A stretch of 64,000 nt of DNA from Paraburkholderia phenazinium (GCF_900100735.1 NZ_FNCJ01000004.1:312019-376018), one strand, 5' to 3'. Positions 9,430-20,218 are shown, numbered from the stretch's first letter. A program made the numbers and translations. The notes: generated from the sequence alone by a model not told the origin.

Positions 9430-10605
9430 TCAGCTCGATGCCGTGATCGGCTCGACCCGGCGCGGGGCATAGGTTTCCCACCCACTGCAACCCGGACACT
9501 GCCAGTAGAAAAGGCGTGCCCGGAAACCGCAATTCTGGCACGTATACCGTGGCAGATTTTTGGTGCGCTGCTTGATCAGCGTGCGCATCAGCTCCAGTTC
9601 GCTGCGCCGCGGTTCTTCCGCGGTGGCCTCCTGAGCCTCGAGCAGGCGTGTCATGCCGGCTAGATTGGGCGACTTCTGCATCTGCGAGCGCGCCAGCGCA
9701 TGCGCTGCGTCCAGGCCCCGCAGGGCCGAGACGTGCTGGTAGGCGACATCCAGCAGATCGTTCGAAGGATAGCGGTCCACCCAGGTGGTCAGCAGATCCG
9801 CGCCGTCTTCCGGCCTGCCAAGCGCCGCGTAGGCCTTCATCAGCTTTTCCGCGACGAGCGGCAGATACGAGGAATTCTGCTCCTCGACCCGCAGCCATTG
9901 GGCGATCGCCGCCTCCGGCGCGCCGCCCACCATATCCACGTCACCGAACAGAATGGTGGCGCGGACACTATGCGGATTGGCCTTCAACGCCAGATGCAAC
10001 TGGCGGCGGGCCTCGTCCGGCTTCTTCTGCTGCAGCGCTTCCTGTGCCAGCTCGCAATGGAACTGGGCAATTTCCTTGTCCAGAGATTCGGCCCCCATCG
10101 TTTCGAGATGGCGCGCCGTGTCGATCGACTTGTTCCAGTCTTTCTCGATTTCGTAGATGGTCAGCAGCGCACGCTGGGCGCCCAGCGCGTAATCGCCGCT
10201 TTCGAGCGCGCGGAACGTTTCTTCGGCGCGGTCGAGCAGACCCGCCTTCAGGAAGTCCTGACCCAGTTCATAGGCGGCGTGGTCGCGCTCCGTGACGGGC
10301 AGATCGGCGCGGCTCAGCAGGTTCTGGTGCACGCGAATCGCGCGGTCGGTCTCGCCGCGGCGGCGGAACAAATTGCCGAGGGCGAAGTGCAGTTCGATGG
10401 TTTCCGGGTCGAGCTTGACGACCTCGATAAACGCATCGATTGCCTGATCCGGCTGTTCGTTAAGCAGAAAATTGAGGCCGCGGAAATACGAACGCGGCAG
10501 GTTGGCGCTCTCGGACAGCAGCGTCTTGAGGTCGTAACGCGCGGCCATCCAGCCGAACGCGAAAGCGACGGGTACGACGAGCAGCCACCAGAAGTCTAGA
10601 TCCAT
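9430..10605 (-). CDS. lapB: Lipopolysaccharide assembly protein B (TPR/rubredoxin-like)
   Basis: This 391-residue inner-membrane protein (YciM) tunes LPS synthesis by controlling LpxC proteolysis through FtsH. One N-terminal membrane helix covers residues 5-20 ([15 protein letters not shown]). A row of TPR helices follows. At the C-terminus is a rubredoxin-type zinc site of two CxxC pairs, Cys356/359 and Cys370/373, in CQNCGF and CPGCSGW. ATG 10605 starts exactly at the membrane helix, and the longer frame adds nothing. It follows lapA by 61 bases, the usual pairing. Confidence 0.93.
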   Translation of the reverse strand: MDLDFWWLLVVPVAFAFGWMAARYDLKTLLSESANLPRSYFRGLNFLLNEQPDQAIDAFIEVVKLDPETIELHFALGNLFRRRGETDRAIRVHQNLLSRADLPVTERDHAAYELGQDFLKAGLLDRAEETFRALESGDYALGAQRALLTIYEIEKDWNKSIDTARHLETMGAESLDKEIAQFHCELAQEALQQKKPDEARRQLHLALKANPHSVRATILFGDVDMVGGAPEAAIAQWLRVEEQNSSYLPLVAEKLMKAYAALGRPEDGADLLTTWVDRYPSNDLLDVAYQHVSALRGLDAAHALARSQMQKSPNLAGMTRLLEAQEATAEEPRRSELELMRTLIKQRTKNLPRYTCQNCGFRARLFYWQCPGCSGWETYAPRRVEPITASS

Positions 10606-10666
10606 GCGATTGATCGGGAGTGCAGAAACGAAAGCCGCGCGCCTCGGGCACACGGCAGGGGAAAAC

Positions 10667-10960
10667 CTAGATCAGCGGCGGCAGCGGCGGCGTTTCGACC
10701 ACCACCGGGGTTTCGCGCGCTACACGCAACTCACGCTTGAGGCGCCCGTTCTCGAGCCGCAACCGGAACACCGCCGGTGCTGCTGAAACCAGCCCGGCCA
10801 GCAGGCCGACCACAAAGAACGCAAGACCGATCAGGATCAGCGGTGCGGACCAGGCGTAGCCAGCGAGGAAATTCAGCGTAGCGGTTTGCGTGTTGGACAG
10901 TGCGAGCACCAGCAGGAGCACGAACACCAGAACGCGGATCAACCAGACGATAAATTTCAT
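10667..10960 (-). CDS. lapA: LapA-family membrane protein (DUF1049)
   Basis: A 97-residue inner-membrane protein with two hydrophobic helices (about 5-22 and 38-62) and a basic, proline-ended cytoplasmic tail. It belongs to the LapA/YciS family, which works with LapB in LPS assembly. The SNTQTATLNFL segment between the helices is the family hallmark. ATG 10960 has AAGAGACC upstream. A terminator separates it from ihfB, so lapA-lapB should have its own promoter. Confidence 0.88.
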   Translation of the reverse strand: MKFIVWLIRVLVFVLLLVLALSNTQTATLNFLAGYAWSAPLILIGLAFFVVGLLAGLVSAAPAVFRLRLENGRLKRELRVARETPVVVETPPLPPLI

Positions 10961-11165
10961 GAATAAGGTCTCTTGACGGCAGTTGCGGGTAAGACGCCGG
11001 CTTGATGACGCGCGTCGCGCCACGCTGTCGCCCGCGCCGAAGTGACCCGTATTGTAATGGATGGCCCCGCCAGTGGGCAGCAACAAGCCATTTGCCTGCG
11101 CTTACGCGCGGTTTATCTGGCGCATGAGCGGCGTGGCGCCTGTTCAGCGCTCGAAACCACAGGCG

Positions 11166-11192
11166 AAAAAAAAGCGCCCGAAGGCGCTTTTT
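11166..11192 (-). terminator. Terminator after rpsA-ihfB
   Basis: On the minus strand this reads GCGCC-TTCG-GGCGC, a stem closed by the stable UUCG tetraloop, followed by eight T. It lies about 70 bases after the ihfB stop. Confidence 0.88.
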
Positions 11193-11263
11193 CTGGTCTT
11201 TTGCCGTCTGGCTTTGGCCGCTGACGCTACCAATGCCACGCTGCCAACCGCACAGCGGAGCAT

Positions 11264-11590
11264 TTACAGGTCGTCGTCATCCGGCTCTTCAGCCTTCAGT
11301 GGCTCGCCCGAACGTCGATCTACCCGCTCACGCAACTCCTTGCCCGGCTTGAAGTGCGGTACGTACTTCTCAGGTACCAGTACTTTTTCACCCGACTTCG
11401 GATTGCGCCCGACGCGGGAGGGGCGACGATTGAGGCCGAAGCTGCCGAAGCCGCGAATTTCGATGCGATGGCCGTTGGCCAGAGCCTCCGACATCGCATC
11501 AAGCATCGTCTTCACCGCGAAATCCGCATCTTTAAGAACAAGTTGCGGAAATCGCGTAGCCAGCTGGGCGACCAATTCCGATTTGGTCAT
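11264..11590 (-). CDS. ihfB: Integration host factor subunit beta
   Basis: This 108-residue HU/IHF-fold protein heterodimerises with IhfA to bend DNA at specific sites in recombination, replication and transcription. [11 protein letters not shown] opens the fold; [22 protein letters not shown] is the DNA-binding arm region with the intercalating proline (NPKSG). The last ten or so residues are an acidic DDDD tail longer than in E. coli. It lies 32 bases after rpsA, the same order as in E. coli. Confidence 0.95.
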   Translation of the reverse strand: MTKSELVAQLATRFPQLVLKDADFAVKTMLDAMSEALANGHRIEIRGFGSFGLNRRPSRVGRNPKSGEKVLVPEKYVPHFKPGKELRERVDRRSGEPLKAEEPDDDDL

Positions 11591-11622
11591 ACTGCAGCAG
11601 ACCTCTCAAGAAAACTCAAGGC

Positions 11623-13338
11623 TTACTGGTTTTGGCCGTCAAGCTTGGCCTTCAGCAGCGCGCCGAGGTTCGTCGTGCCGGTAGCAGCCGAGCTCGAATC
11701 CGACGAAGCCAGGCCGCGGATCGCTTCCTGTTGCTCAGCCGAGTCCTTGGCCTTGATCGACAGGTTGATGCCACGCGACTTGCGATCGATGTTGATGATC
11801 ATCGCGTTGACCTTGTCGCCTTCCTTCAGCACGTTGCGAGCATCTTCCACGCGGTCTTGTGCGATTTCCGAAGCACGCAGGTAGCCTTCGACTTCCGCCG
11901 ACAGCTGAACCACTGCACCCTTCGCGTCTACCGTCTTGACCACGCCGTCGACGATCGAACCCTTGTCGTTCATTGCAACGAAGTTGCTGAACGGGTCGCC
12001 TTCGAGCTGCTTGATGCCCAGCGAAATGCGTTCCTTCTCGACGTCGATGCCGAGAACGATCGCTTCCACCTCGTCGCCCTTCTTGTACTTGCGAACTGCT
12101 TCTTCGCCCGTTTCGCTCCACGACAGGTCCGACAGGTGAACCAGACCGTCGATGCCGCCCGGCAGACCGATGAAGACGCCGAAATCGGTAATCGACTTGA
12201 TTGCGCCTTGCAGCTTGTCGCCCTTCTTGAAGTTGCGGCTGAAGTCATCCCACGGGTTCGGCTTGCATTGCTTCATGCCGAGGCTGATACGGCGGCGGTC
12301 TTCGTCGATTTCCAGAACCATGACTTCGACTTCGTCGCCCAGTTGCACAACCTTCGACGGTGCAACGTTCTTGTTCGTCCAGTCCATTTCCGACACGTGG
12401 ACGAGGCCTTCGATGCCCGATTCCACTTCGACGAATGCGCCGTAGTCGGTGATGTTGGTGACCTTACCGAACAGGCGCGTGCCCGACGGGTAACGGCGGG
12501 AAATGCCTTCCCACGGATCGTCGCCCAGTTGCTTGATGCCGAGCGAAACGCGGTTCTTCTCTTGGTCGAACTTGAGGATCTTCGCAGTGACTTCCTGGCC
12601 AACCGACAGCACTTCGCTCGGGTGACGCACACGACGCCATGCGATGTCGGTGATGTGCAGCAGGCCGTCGATACCGCCGAGGTCCACGAATGCGCCGTAA
12701 TCGGTGATGTTCTTCACCACGCCTTCCACGATCGCGCCTTCCTTCAGCGTTTCGAGCAGCTTTGCGCGCTCTTCGCCTTGGGTTGCTTCGATCACGGCAC
12801 GGCGCGACAGCACGACGTTGTTACGCTTGCGGTCGAGCTTGATGACGCGGAATTCCAGCGTCTTGCCTTCGTACGGGGTCGTGTCCTTGACCGGACGCGT
12901 GTCGACCAGCGAACCCGGCAGGAATGCGCGGATGCCGTTGACCATGACGGTCATGCCGCCCTTGACCTTGCCCGTGATCGTGCCGGTCACGAGTTCGTTG
13001 TTGTCGAGAGCCTTTTCCAGCGACAGCCACGAAGCCAGGCGCTTCGCCTTGTCGCGCGACAGGATGGTGTCGCCATAGCCGTTTTCCAGCGCGTCGATCG
13101 CGACGGAAACGAAGTCGCCCGCCTGCACTTCTACCTCGCCCGCGTCGTTCAGGAACTCTTCGAGCGGGATGTAGGCTTCGGACTTGAGACCAGCGTTGAC
13201 AACCACGAAGTTGTGGTCAACACGCACGACTTCGGCGGAGATAACCTCGCCAGCGCGCATGTCTTGCTTGGTCAGCGACTCTTCGAACAGAGCCGCAAAA
13301 GATTCGGTATTCGGGGTAGAGGTTTGCAGGTCGGACAT
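11623..13338 (-). CDS. rpsA: 30S ribosomal protein S1
   Basis: A 571-residue protein of six S1 RNA-binding repeats (roughly 30-95, 115-180, 200-270, 285-357, 372-444 and 458-530) that helps load mRNA on the 30S subunit. The two N-terminal repeats are the divergent, ribosome-docking type. The repeats carry the ITDYGAFV and ITDFGVFI signatures. ATG 13338 begins MSDLQTST. There is no Shine-Dalgarno motif before it, only an A/T-rich stretch; an in-frame ATG at 13356 is equally bare. E. coli rpsA also lacks a good site and is autoregulated. The gene sits between cmk and ihfB, the conserved order. Confidence 0.96.
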   Translation of the reverse strand: MSDLQTSTPNTESFAALFEESLTKQDMRAGEVISAEVVRVDHNFVVVNAGLKSEAYIPLEEFLNDAGEVEVQAGDFVSVAIDALENGYGDTILSRDKAKRLASWLSLEKALDNNELVTGTITGKVKGGMTVMVNGIRAFLPGSLVDTRPVKDTTPYEGKTLEFRVIKLDRKRNNVVLSRRAVIEATQGEERAKLLETLKEGAIVEGVVKNITDYGAFVDLGGIDGLLHITDIAWRRVRHPSEVLSVGQEVTAKILKFDQEKNRVSLGIKQLGDDPWEGISRRYPSGTRLFGKVTNITDYGAFVEVESGIEGLVHVSEMDWTNKNVAPSKVVQLGDEVEVMVLEIDEDRRRISLGMKQCKPNPWDDFSRNFKKGDKLQGAIKSITDFGVFIGLPGGIDGLVHLSDLSWSETGEEAVRKYKKGDEVEAIVLGIDVEKERISLGIKQLEGDPFSNFVAMNDKGSIVDGVVKTVDAKGAVVQLSAEVEGYLRASEIAQDRVEDARNVLKEGDKVNAMIINIDRKSRGINLSIKAKDSAEQQEAIRGLASSDSSSAATGTTNLGALLKAKLDGQNQ

Positions 13339-13529
13339 AAAAATCAAAATTTGCATGGTTTTCGCGGTGCCCGGCTGACCGGATGGCCAGCAATGACGGC
13401 TGGAGTGCGAATGCCAAGCGGGGTTAAGGGGTTAAAACACGCTCCACGCACCTACGCGGAGCACCTACACGACAACATACTGCTTTTAAAGCTAATTTCC
13501 CTTCCGCATTTACACTGCATCACTGCATT

Positions 13530-14216
13530 TCACACGGCGGGGAGAAGCGCCTGGTACCACTGCACGACCTGATCGACCGCCTGGTCGACCGACAATGCGG
13601 AGGTATCCAGCAACTTTGCATCCGCTGCAGGCTTGAGTGGCGCGGCTGTGCGCTGACTGTCGCGCTCGTCGCGTTCACGCAAATCCCGGAGCAAGTCATC
13701 TATATTAGCAGAAAAACCTTTTTGGATCAATTGCTTATGCCGCCGGGCGGCGCGCGCCTCGGCGCTGGCCGTCAAAAACACCTTGAGCGCGGCGTCCTGG
13801 AAGATCACCGTGCCCATGTCGCGGCCGTCCGCGACCAGCCCCGGCTCCTTGCGAAAAGCCCGCTGACGGGCCACCAGCGCGGCTCGCACAGGTGCGTGGA
13901 CGGCGATCGACGAAGCCCGCTTGCCGATTTCCTCGGCGCGGATCTCGCTCGACACGTCGACGCCGTCGAGCTGCGCGAGCCCCTCGCGGAAGGTGATATG
14001 GAGATCGTCGATCAGTTTGGCAAGGGCGTCGGCATCGTCCGGCGCAATGTTGTAACGGATGCTGGCCAGCGCAGCGAGCCGGTACAGGGCGCCGCTATCC
14101 AGCAGGTGGAAGCCGAGATTGGCGGCAACCAGCGCGGCCACGGTGCCTTTGCCGGAGGCGGTCGGGCCGTCGATCGTAATGACGGGCGTCTGGTGAAAGG
14201 GACGGGTCGGTTTCAT
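13530..14216 (-). CDS. cmk: Cytidylate kinase
   Basis: A 228-residue nucleoside monophosphate kinase that phosphorylates CMP and dCMP with ATP. The P-loop GPTASGKGT is at 17-25. Conserved DGRDMGT and the lid region with a run of arginines ([11 protein letters not shown]) follow. The ending ([16 protein letters not shown]) matches Cmk. It lies between aroA (34 bases before) and rpsA, as in E. coli. Confidence 0.95.
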   Translation of the reverse strand: MKPTRPFHQTPVITIDGPTASGKGTVAALVAANLGFHLLDSGALYRLAALASIRYNIAPDDADALAKLIDDLHITFREGLAQLDGVDVSSEIRAEEIGKRASSIAVHAPVRAALVARQRAFRKEPGLVADGRDMGTVIFQDAALKVFLTASAEARAARRHKQLIQKGFSANIDDLLRDLRERDERDSQRTAAPLKPAADAKLLDTSALSVDQAVDQVVQWYQALLPAV

Positions 14217-14250
14217 CGAAAAAGTCGCACGTCAGGTCGATTCGGTCGAA

Positions 14251-15555
14251 TCAAGGTTGGGCCAGCGCGATGAAGCGCTCGAAATAGTCAGGGAAGGTCT
14301 TGGCGACGCACTTCGGGTCGTTGATCCGCACCGGCACCCCGCCGAGGCTCACGAGCGAGAAACACATCGCCATGCGGTGGTCGTCGTAGGTGTCGATGGC
14401 GGCGTTCGGCGTCAGGCTCTCTGGCGGCGTCACGGCAATGTAGTCCTCGCCCTCCACCACCTTGGCGCCGACCTTGCGCAGTTCGGTCGCCATCGCCGCC
14501 AGCCGGTCGGTTTCCTTGACGCGCCAGCTCGCGATATTGCGCAGCGTGGTCGTGCCGTCCGCGAACAGCGCGGCGACTGCAATCGTCATGGCCGCGTCCG
14601 GAATCAGGTTGCAATCCATGTCGATCGGTTCCAGCTTGCCGTGATCGTGGCCGACGCCGCGCACCTCGATCCAGTCGTCGCCCATCGATACGTTCGCGCC
14701 CATGCGGATCAGCGCATCGGCAAAGCCGACGTCGCCCTGGATGCTGGCTCGGCCCACCCCTTCCACGCGCAACGGACCGCCACCAAGGGCGCCCGCCGCG
14801 AGAAAATACGAGGCGGACGACGCATCGCCCTCCACCATGATCTTGCCCGGCGACTGATAGCGCTGGCCGGACGGCACGGTGAACTGGTGCCAGCCATGGC
14901 GCTCGACCTGGATGCCGAAGCGCGCCATCAATTTGATCGTGATCTCGATATAGGGCTTGGAAATCAGCTCGCCTTCTACCTGCACCACCGTCGCACCGCT
15001 CTCGGTGCGCAGCAGCGGCAGCGTCATCAGCAACGCGGTGAGAAACTGACTCGACACGTCGCCTTTCACGCGGATCGGCGCCTCGACGGCGATCTGGCCC
15101 GCGCGAATGCGCAGCGGCGGATAGCCTTCGTTCTCCTCGTAGTCGATGCGCGCGCCGATCTGCCGCAGCCCGTCGACGAGGTCGCCGATCGGCCGCTCGT
15201 GCATACGCGGCACGCCATACACGCGATAGTCGCCGCCGTTGACCGCCAGCGCCGCCGTCAGCGGGCGCACCGCCGTGCCGGCATTGCCAAGGAAGAGGTC
15301 GGCGGTCTTGGCGGTGAACGCGCCACGTGTGCCGGTCACGACGCACTCGTCGCCTTCGCGCTTGAGTTTCACGCCGAGCTTTTCGAGCGCGTCGAGCATC
15401 ACGCGCGTGTCGTCGGAATCGAGCAGATTGGTAATCGTGGTTTCGCCCTCGGCCAGCGCTGCGAGCAGCAGCACGCGGTTCGAAATGCTCTTCGAGCCTG
15501 GCAAGCGAATCGTGCCTGAGGCACGGGCAAACGGTCCGAGATCGAGGTATTCCAT
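14251..15555 (-). CDS. aroA: 3-phosphoshikimate 1-carboxyvinyltransferase (EPSP synthase)
   Basis: This 434-residue enzyme transfers enolpyruvate from PEP to shikimate 3-phosphate. PGSKSISNR around 19-27 has the active-site Lys22. [15 protein letters not shown] around 89-103 has the Gly that decides glyphosate binding (Gly93, equal to E. coli Gly96), so this is the class I, glyphosate-sensitive form. [13 protein letters not shown] is the second PEP-site motif. It follows tyrA by 18 bases and is followed by cmk, part of the serC-to-rpsA block. Confidence 0.96.
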   Translation of the reverse strand: MEYLDLGPFARASGTIRLPGSKSISNRVLLLAALAEGETTITNLLDSDDTRVMLDALEKLGVKLKREGDECVVTGTRGAFTAKTADLFLGNAGTAVRPLTAALAVNGGDYRVYGVPRMHERPIGDLVDGLRQIGARIDYEENEGYPPLRIRAGQIAVEAPIRVKGDVSSQFLTALLMTLPLLRTESGATVVQVEGELISKPYIEITIKLMARFGIQVERHGWHQFTVPSGQRYQSPGKIMVEGDASSASYFLAAGALGGGPLRVEGVGRASIQGDVGFADALIRMGANVSMGDDWIEVRGVGHDHGKLEPIDMDCNLIPDAAMTIAVAALFADGTTTLRNIASWRVKETDRLAAMATELRKVGAKVVEGEDYIAVTPPESLTPNAAIDTYDDHRMAMCFSLVSLGGVPVRINDPKCVAKTFPDYFERFIALAQP

Positions 15556-15573
15556 GATTGGTTCCAGTTCCGG

Positions 15574-16515
15574 TTATTTCGCGGGGTCAGCCGCGGCGGC
15601 AAGCGCCGCGCGCTGTTCCTGCCATTCGGTACGCGCCACGCGCGAGCGGGCGAAGACGGTTTCGAGCGCGGCGCCGTCCGCTGCCTCGATGGCGGCGCGC
15701 AAGCGCGTCAGCACCGCCGTATAGGCATCCAGTTCGTCGAGCAGCGCCGCGCGGTTCGCCACGCAGACATCGCGCCACATTTCGGGGCTCGATGCGGCGA
15801 TCCGCGTGAAATCGCGGAAGCCACCTGCGGCGAAGGAAAATTTCAGTGCTGCGTCGGGCGAATTGAGAATCTGTTCGACCAGCGCAAACGACAGCAGATG
15901 CGGCAAATGGCTCACCGACGCAAACACGCGATCGTGCTGTTCGGGGCTCATCTCATGCACCGCTGCGCCGGTGGCACGCCACAGCGCGGCGACGCGCTCA
16001 ACGGCTGCCGGCGGATTCTCGGGCAAGGCACACAGCACAACGTTGCGGCCGACGTACAGGTCCGGCAACGCGGCATCCACCCCGCTCGATTCCCGCCCGG
16101 CAATTGGATGGCCCGGTACGAATTGGCCAACCCGTTCGCCCAGCGCGGCCCGCGCTGCTGCGACGACGTCGGACTTGGTGCTGCCCGCGTCGGTGACGAT
16201 GGTGTCCGGGTCGAGAAACGGTGCGATCCGCTCGAGCAGCGGCTGGGTCTGCGCCACAGGAGCTGCCAGCAGCACGAAATCCGCGCCGGACAGCGCAGCG
16301 CGCAGCGCTTCGTCGTCCGTGAGCGCGGCGCTGGCGTCGATCACGCCCAGTTCGAGCGCGCGCGCCGTCGAAGCCGGCGAGCGGCCCACCCCGATCACCG
16401 TGCGTGCCCCGGAGGTGGCGCCGCGCTCGCGCAGCGCGCGTGCGAGCGAGCCGCCGATCAGGCCGACACCGAAAATCACCAACTTGTTAAAAGAAAACCC
16501 GGCCACGTCGGTCAC
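15574..16515 (-). CDS. tyrA: Prephenate dehydrogenase
   Basis: About 313 residues that convert prephenate to 4-hydroxyphenylpyruvate for tyrosine. The NAD loop GVGLIGGSLA starts at residue 16. The catalytic His region is GHPIAGRESSG, and CALPENPP is the usual middle motif. No chorismate mutase domain is attached; that activity is in PheA here. The start is uncertain: GTG 16515 and GTG 16506 are both close to the Rossmann strand and neither has a strong ribosome site. Longer frames would overlap hisC. An 8-bp stem-loop lies just before the start. Confidence 0.9.
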   Translation of the reverse strand: MTDVAGFSFNKLVIFGVGLIGGSLARALRERGATSGARTVIGVGRSPASTARALELGVIDASAALTDDEALRAALSGADFVLLAAPVAQTQPLLERIAPFLDPDTIVTDAGSTKSDVVAAARAALGERVGQFVPGHPIAGRESSGVDAALPDLYVGRNVVLCALPENPPAAVERVAALWRATGAAVHEMSPEQHDRVFASVSHLPHLLSFALVEQILNSPDAALKFSFAAGGFRDFTRIAASSPEMWRDVCVANRAALLDELDAYTAVLTRLRAAIEAADGAALETVFARSRVARTEWQEQRAALAAAADPAK

Positions 16516-16523
16516 AGAGAAAA

Positions 16524-16552
16524 GCGCGCCATCGCAAGAAACGCTGGCGCGC
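16524..16552 (-). promoter_or_regulatory. Stem-loop in the hisC-tyrA gap
   Basis: Arms GCGCGCCA and TGGCGCGC pair perfectly around a 13-base loop. On the minus strand the stem is followed by TTTTCTCT and then the tyrA GTG start. It could act as a weak terminator or hide the start region. Confidence 0.45.
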
Positions 16553-16595
16553 GGGTCAAAATCTGGCGCTCGGTTCGAACGCCCGGCTCGGCCAA

Positions 16596-17708
16596 TCAGG
16601 CCGGTGCGAGCGTCTTTTCGAGCGCAACGAGGAACGCTTCGTTTTCTTCCGGCAGGCCGATCGTGACACGCAGCCACTGCGGCAAGCCGTAATTGCCGAC
16701 CGGACGCACGATCACGCCCTGCTTGAGCAACGCAAGGTTGACGCGGTTGCCGGCGTCATCGTCATTGCCGACGCGCACCAGAACGAAGTTACCGGACGAC
16801 GGCACATACTCGAGACCGAGCTTGTCGAACGCTTCAGTCAGACGGTGATAGCCTTGCGCATTCAGCGCCGCGCTCTTTTCGAGGAACGCCGCGTCGTTCA
16901 AGGCCGCGATTGCCGCAGCCTGAGCCAGCGTGTTGACGTTGAACGGCTGGCGCAGACGGTTCAGCAGATCGGTCAGGGCCGGCTGCGCAATCGCGAAGCC
17001 GACGCGCAGGCCCGCCAGGCCGTATGCCTTCGAGAATGTGCGCGAGACCAGCAGGTTCGGAAAACGGCGCACCCAGGCGATCGAGTCGTAGCGCTTTTCC
17101 GGCGCCAGATATTCCGTGTAGGCCTCGTCGAGCACCACGACGACGTTGCTCGGCACCTTGGCGAGGAACGCTTCGAGCGCCGGGCCTTCGATGAACGTGC
17201 CGGTCGGGTTGTTCGGATTGGCGACGAAGATCAGGCGGGTGTCGTCGGTGATCGCGGCCAGCATCGCGTCGAGGTCGTGGCCGTGCTTGACCGCCGGCAC
17301 CACGATGGCGCGCGCGCCCAGACCCTGGGTGGCGAGCGCGTACACCGCGAACGAGTACTGCGCATAGACGATCGACTGGCCCTTCTCCACCAGCGCGTGC
17401 GCGGCGATTTCGAGGATGTCGTTGCTGCCGTTGCCGAGCGTGATCCAGTCAGCCGGGACATCGTAGCGGCTGCTCAACGCTGCCTTCAGTTCAAACGCGT
17501 TCGCGTCCGGATAGCGGCCCAGTTCGCTGGCGGCCTTTGCCATGGCGCGCTGCGCCGACTCCGGCATACCCAGCGGATTCTCGTTCGACGCGAGCTTCAC
17601 GATGTTCGCCTCATCGAGGCCAAATTCGCGGGCCACTTCTGAAATCGGCTTGCCAGCGATATAAGGCGCGATCGCGCGCACATAGGAAGGACCGAAAGGC
17701 GTTGTCAT
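16596..17708 (-). CDS. hisC: Histidinol-phosphate aminotransferase
   Basis: A 370-residue class I/II PLP aminotransferase. The PLP lysine is Lys227 in SRTFSKAYGLAGLR, NPNNPTG is at about 164-170, and DEAYTEY at 194-200. KLASNENPLG near the start is typical of HisC. Between pheA and tyrA such a gene often also transaminates aromatic keto acids, so phenylalanine/tyrosine synthesis is a plausible second role; this is inferred from context. A second hisC in the his operon would be expected elsewhere. Confidence 0.92.
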   Translation of the reverse strand: MTTPFGPSYVRAIAPYIAGKPISEVAREFGLDEANIVKLASNENPLGMPESAQRAMAKAASELGRYPDANAFELKAALSSRYDVPADWITLGNGSNDILEIAAHALVEKGQSIVYAQYSFAVYALATQGLGARAIVVPAVKHGHDLDAMLAAITDDTRLIFVANPNNPTGTFIEGPALEAFLAKVPSNVVVVLDEAYTEYLAPEKRYDSIAWVRRFPNLLVSRTFSKAYGLAGLRVGFAIAQPALTDLLNRLRQPFNVNTLAQAAAIAALNDAAFLEKSAALNAQGYHRLTEAFDKLGLEYVPSSGNFVLVRVGNDDDAGNRVNLALLKQGVIVRPVGNYGLPQWLRVTIGLPEENEAFLVALEKTLAPA

Positions 17709-17772
17709 GAATATCTCCGGATCGACTAATTGAAGTAATGGATGAGGTTCGGCAAAGGACAGGGCCTGGGTG

Positions 17773-18855
17773 TCAGCGCGCCCGCGGGTAAGAGCCGAGA
17801 ATCTTCATAAACTCCGCCTTTTCGGCGAGCTCGGCCAGCGCCGCCGCGACCGGGGCATCGTCCCGATGGCCTTCGACATCAATATAGAAGTAGTACTCCC
17901 ACGTGCCGACCCGTGCCGGCCGCGACTCGAAGCGCGTCATCGACACACTGTGGCGCGCCAGCGGTTCGAGCAGCTTGAACACTGCGCCCGGCTGGTTGGC
18001 GACCGACACGATCAACGAGGTCTGGTCGTTACCGCTCACGCCGGCCGGCTCCTTGCCGATCATCACGAAGCGCGTGCGGTTGTGCGGATCGTCCTGGATC
18101 AGTGCATGCGCGACCTGCAGACCGTAATGGGCTGCGGCGCGATCGCCGGCAATCGCCGCCACGGTTGGATCGCTGGCGGCAAGCCGCGCGCCCTCGGCGT
18201 TGCTCGACACCGCCTGACGCTCCAGATGCGGCGCGTTCGACGCGAGCCAGCCCTGGCATTGCGCAAGCGCCTGCGGATGCGCGCACACGCGCGTCACGCC
18301 GGCCAGGTCGCCGTTCAGGGTCAGAAGATTGTGATGGATCGGCAAAGCGAGTTCGCCGCCGATCAGCAGTTGCGTTTGCAACAGCAGATCGAGCGTGCGC
18401 GACACGGCGCCTTCGGTCGAATTCTCCACCGGCACGACGCCAAATTCGGCGGCGCCGGCTTCGACCGAACGGAACACTTCGTCGATCGACGGGCACGGCA
18501 AGCCTTCGATCGACTGCCCGAAGTACTCGTGCATCGCCTGTTCGCTATAGGTGCCCACCGGGCCGAGATAGGCGGCCTTGATGGTCTTTTCGAGCGCACG
18601 GCTCGCCGCCATGATTTCGCGCCAGATCGCGCTGATGTGGTCGCTGGCAAGCGGCCCGTCGCTCATGTCCTGCAGACGCGCGATCACCTGCTGTTCGCGC
18701 TCCGGCCGGAACACCGGCGCGTTGAAATGCTTCTTGACCTCGCCGACTTCGAGCGCGATCGCGGCCCGCTGGTTGAGCAGGGCGATCAGTTGCGCGTCGA
18801 TCACATCAATGCGTTCGCGCAGCGGTTTGAGTCGGGTATTAAGTTCGTCGTCCAT
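17773..18855 (-). CDS. pheA: Bifunctional chorismate mutase / prephenate dehydratase
   Basis: A 360-residue fusion. Residues about 5-90 are an AroQ-type chorismate mutase (LRERIDVIDAQLIALLNQRA). Residues from about 95 are prephenate dehydratase, opening YLGPVGTYSEQA. The C-terminal ACT domain (from about 280) has the ESRP motif (FESRPARVGTWEYYFY) that binds phenylalanine for feedback inhibition. It commits chorismate to phenylalanine. It lies between serC and hisC on one strand. Confidence 0.96.
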   Translation of the reverse strand: MDDELNTRLKPLRERIDVIDAQLIALLNQRAAIALEVGEVKKHFNAPVFRPEREQQVIARLQDMSDGPLASDHISAIWREIMAASRALEKTIKAAYLGPVGTYSEQAMHEYFGQSIEGLPCPSIDEVFRSVEAGAAEFGVVPVENSTEGAVSRTLDLLLQTQLLIGGELALPIHHNLLTLNGDLAGVTRVCAHPQALAQCQGWLASNAPHLERQAVSSNAEGARLAASDPTVAAIAGDRAAAHYGLQVAHALIQDDPHNRTRFVMIGKEPAGVSGNDQTSLIVSVANQPGAVFKLLEPLARHSVSMTRFESRPARVGTWEYYFYIDVEGHRDDAPVAAALAELAEKAEFMKILGSYPRAR

Positions 18856-18913
18856 GCGTAAAACGGCTCTGCCGGGAAACTGCGTGAAGGGATGCGCGCG
18901 CCTGAAGCCACGC

Positions 18914-19996
18914 TTAAGCGCTGCGCTGTTCGAATTCCTTCATGTACTCGACTAGCGCTTTAACGCCTTCGAGCGGCACCGCGTTGTAAATCGACGCCCG
19001 CATGCCGCCGACGGACTTGTGGCCCTTCAGCTGCACCAGTCCGCGCGCTTTCGCGCCGGCCAGGAAATCTTCGTTGCGCGTTTCGTCCGCGAGAAAGAAC
19101 GGTACGTTCATCCGCGAGCGCGAAGCGCGTTCAATCTTGTTCAGATAGAAGCTGCTTGCATCGATGGTGTCGTAGAGGAGCTTCGACTTCTCGATGTTGC
19201 GCGCTTCCATGGCGACGAGGCCGCCCTGCTTTTTCAGCCACTTGAACACCAGCCCGGCGATATAGATCGCATACGTGGGCGGCGTGTTGTACATGGAATT
19301 GTTGGCGGCGACCGTTTTCCATTCGAAAGCCGACGGACAAACGGTCATCGCGCGGTCCAGCATGTCTTCGCGCACGATCACCACGGTAACGCCCGCCATG
19401 CCGATATTCTTCTGCGCTCCACCGTACAGTACGCCATATTTGGCGATGTCCATGGGACGCGAGAGGATATGCGAGGACGCATCCGCGACTAGCGGGATGT
19501 CGCCAAGATCGGGAATTTCGAAGGTTTCGACGCCGTGAATCGTCTCGTTCGTGCACAGATGCACGTACGCCGGATCGTCAGACAATTGCCACTCGGCGCG
19601 CGCCGGGGCACGGGTAAAACCGTCTGCGGTCTCGCCGGTAGCGGCGAGATGGACCGTACCGTACTTCTGCGCTTCCTTGAACGACTTCTGTGACCAGGAG
19701 CCCGTCACCACGAAGTCGGCGCGCGGCTTCGAACCGAACAGGTTCATCGGCACGATGGCGTTTTCGCCCAGACCGCCGCCTTGCAGGAACAGGATGCGGT
19801 GGCTGGCAGGCACCTCGAGCAGGTCGCGCAGATCGGTCAGCGCTTCCTCGTGGATCGACATGAATTCTTTACCGCGATGGCTCATTTCCATCACGCTCAT
19901 GCCACTGCCGTGCCAGTTGAGCATCTCGTCGGCTGCGAGGCGCAGCACTTCTTCGGGCATGGCCGCAGGTCCGGCCGAGAAATTAAAGACGCGCAT
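18914..19996 (-). CDS. serC: Phosphoserine aminotransferase
   Basis: This 360-residue class V PLP aminotransferase serves serine synthesis and pyridoxal phosphate synthesis. The start [18 protein letters not shown] is the family start. The PLP lysine is Lys196 in [13 protein letters not shown] 19996 has AGGGAC upstream, while the longer frame adds unrelated residues. It heads the serC-pheA-hisC-tyrA-aroA-cmk-rpsA block, separated from the upstream DUF2059 gene by a terminator. Confidence 0.96.
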   Translation of the reverse strand: MRVFNFSAGPAAMPEEVLRLAADEMLNWHGSGMSVMEMSHRGKEFMSIHEEALTDLRDLLEVPASHRILFLQGGGLGENAIVPMNLFGSKPRADFVVTGSWSQKSFKEAQKYGTVHLAATGETADGFTRAPARAEWQLSDDPAYVHLCTNETIHGVETFEIPDLGDIPLVADASSHILSRPMDIAKYGVLYGGAQKNIGMAGVTVVIVREDMLDRAMTVCPSAFEWKTVAANNSMYNTPPTYAIYIAGLVFKWLKKQGGLVAMEARNIEKSKLLYDTIDASSFYLNKIERASRSRMNVPFFLADETRNEDFLAGAKARGLVQLKGHKSVGGMRASIYNAVPLEGVKALVEYMKEFEQRSA

Positions 19997-20050
19997 CGTG
20001 AAGTCCCTGAAGCAGGCGCGTGGCCAATAAGCCATGCGAATTCGCGCCTG

Positions 20051-20092
20051 AAAAGAAAATGGCCGTCTGCGCGTGTGCGCAAACGGCCATTA
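20051..20092 (-). terminator. Terminator after the DUF2059 gene
   Basis: A long stem (AATGGCCGT/ACGGCCATT plus inner TGCGC/GCGCA, tetraloop GTGT) is followed on the minus strand by TTTTCTTTTC. It isolates serC from the gene upstream. Confidence 0.75.
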
Positions 20093-20218
20093 TCGCATTG
20101 ACGCCGCTACCCCGCCAAACCCGGCCGCGAAACCCCGGCGCCGTGAGGCGCCCAAGACCGGCCGGATACTAACTGGATACCGGTGCTGCGGGCACCGGCG
20201 GCGGCAGCCGCGACCTGC

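Noticed and set aside
9392..9898. N-terminal extension of ugd into lapB
   Set aside because: The added 169 residues lie opposite no fold and overlap the lapB coding region in another frame; the Rossmann strand starts at ATG 9391.
11632..13572. A 646-codon plus-strand open frame opposite rpsA
   Set aside because: The minus strand is ribosomal protein S1 with six repeats. The plus frame is rich in His, Arg and Gln as expected from antisense of such a gene.
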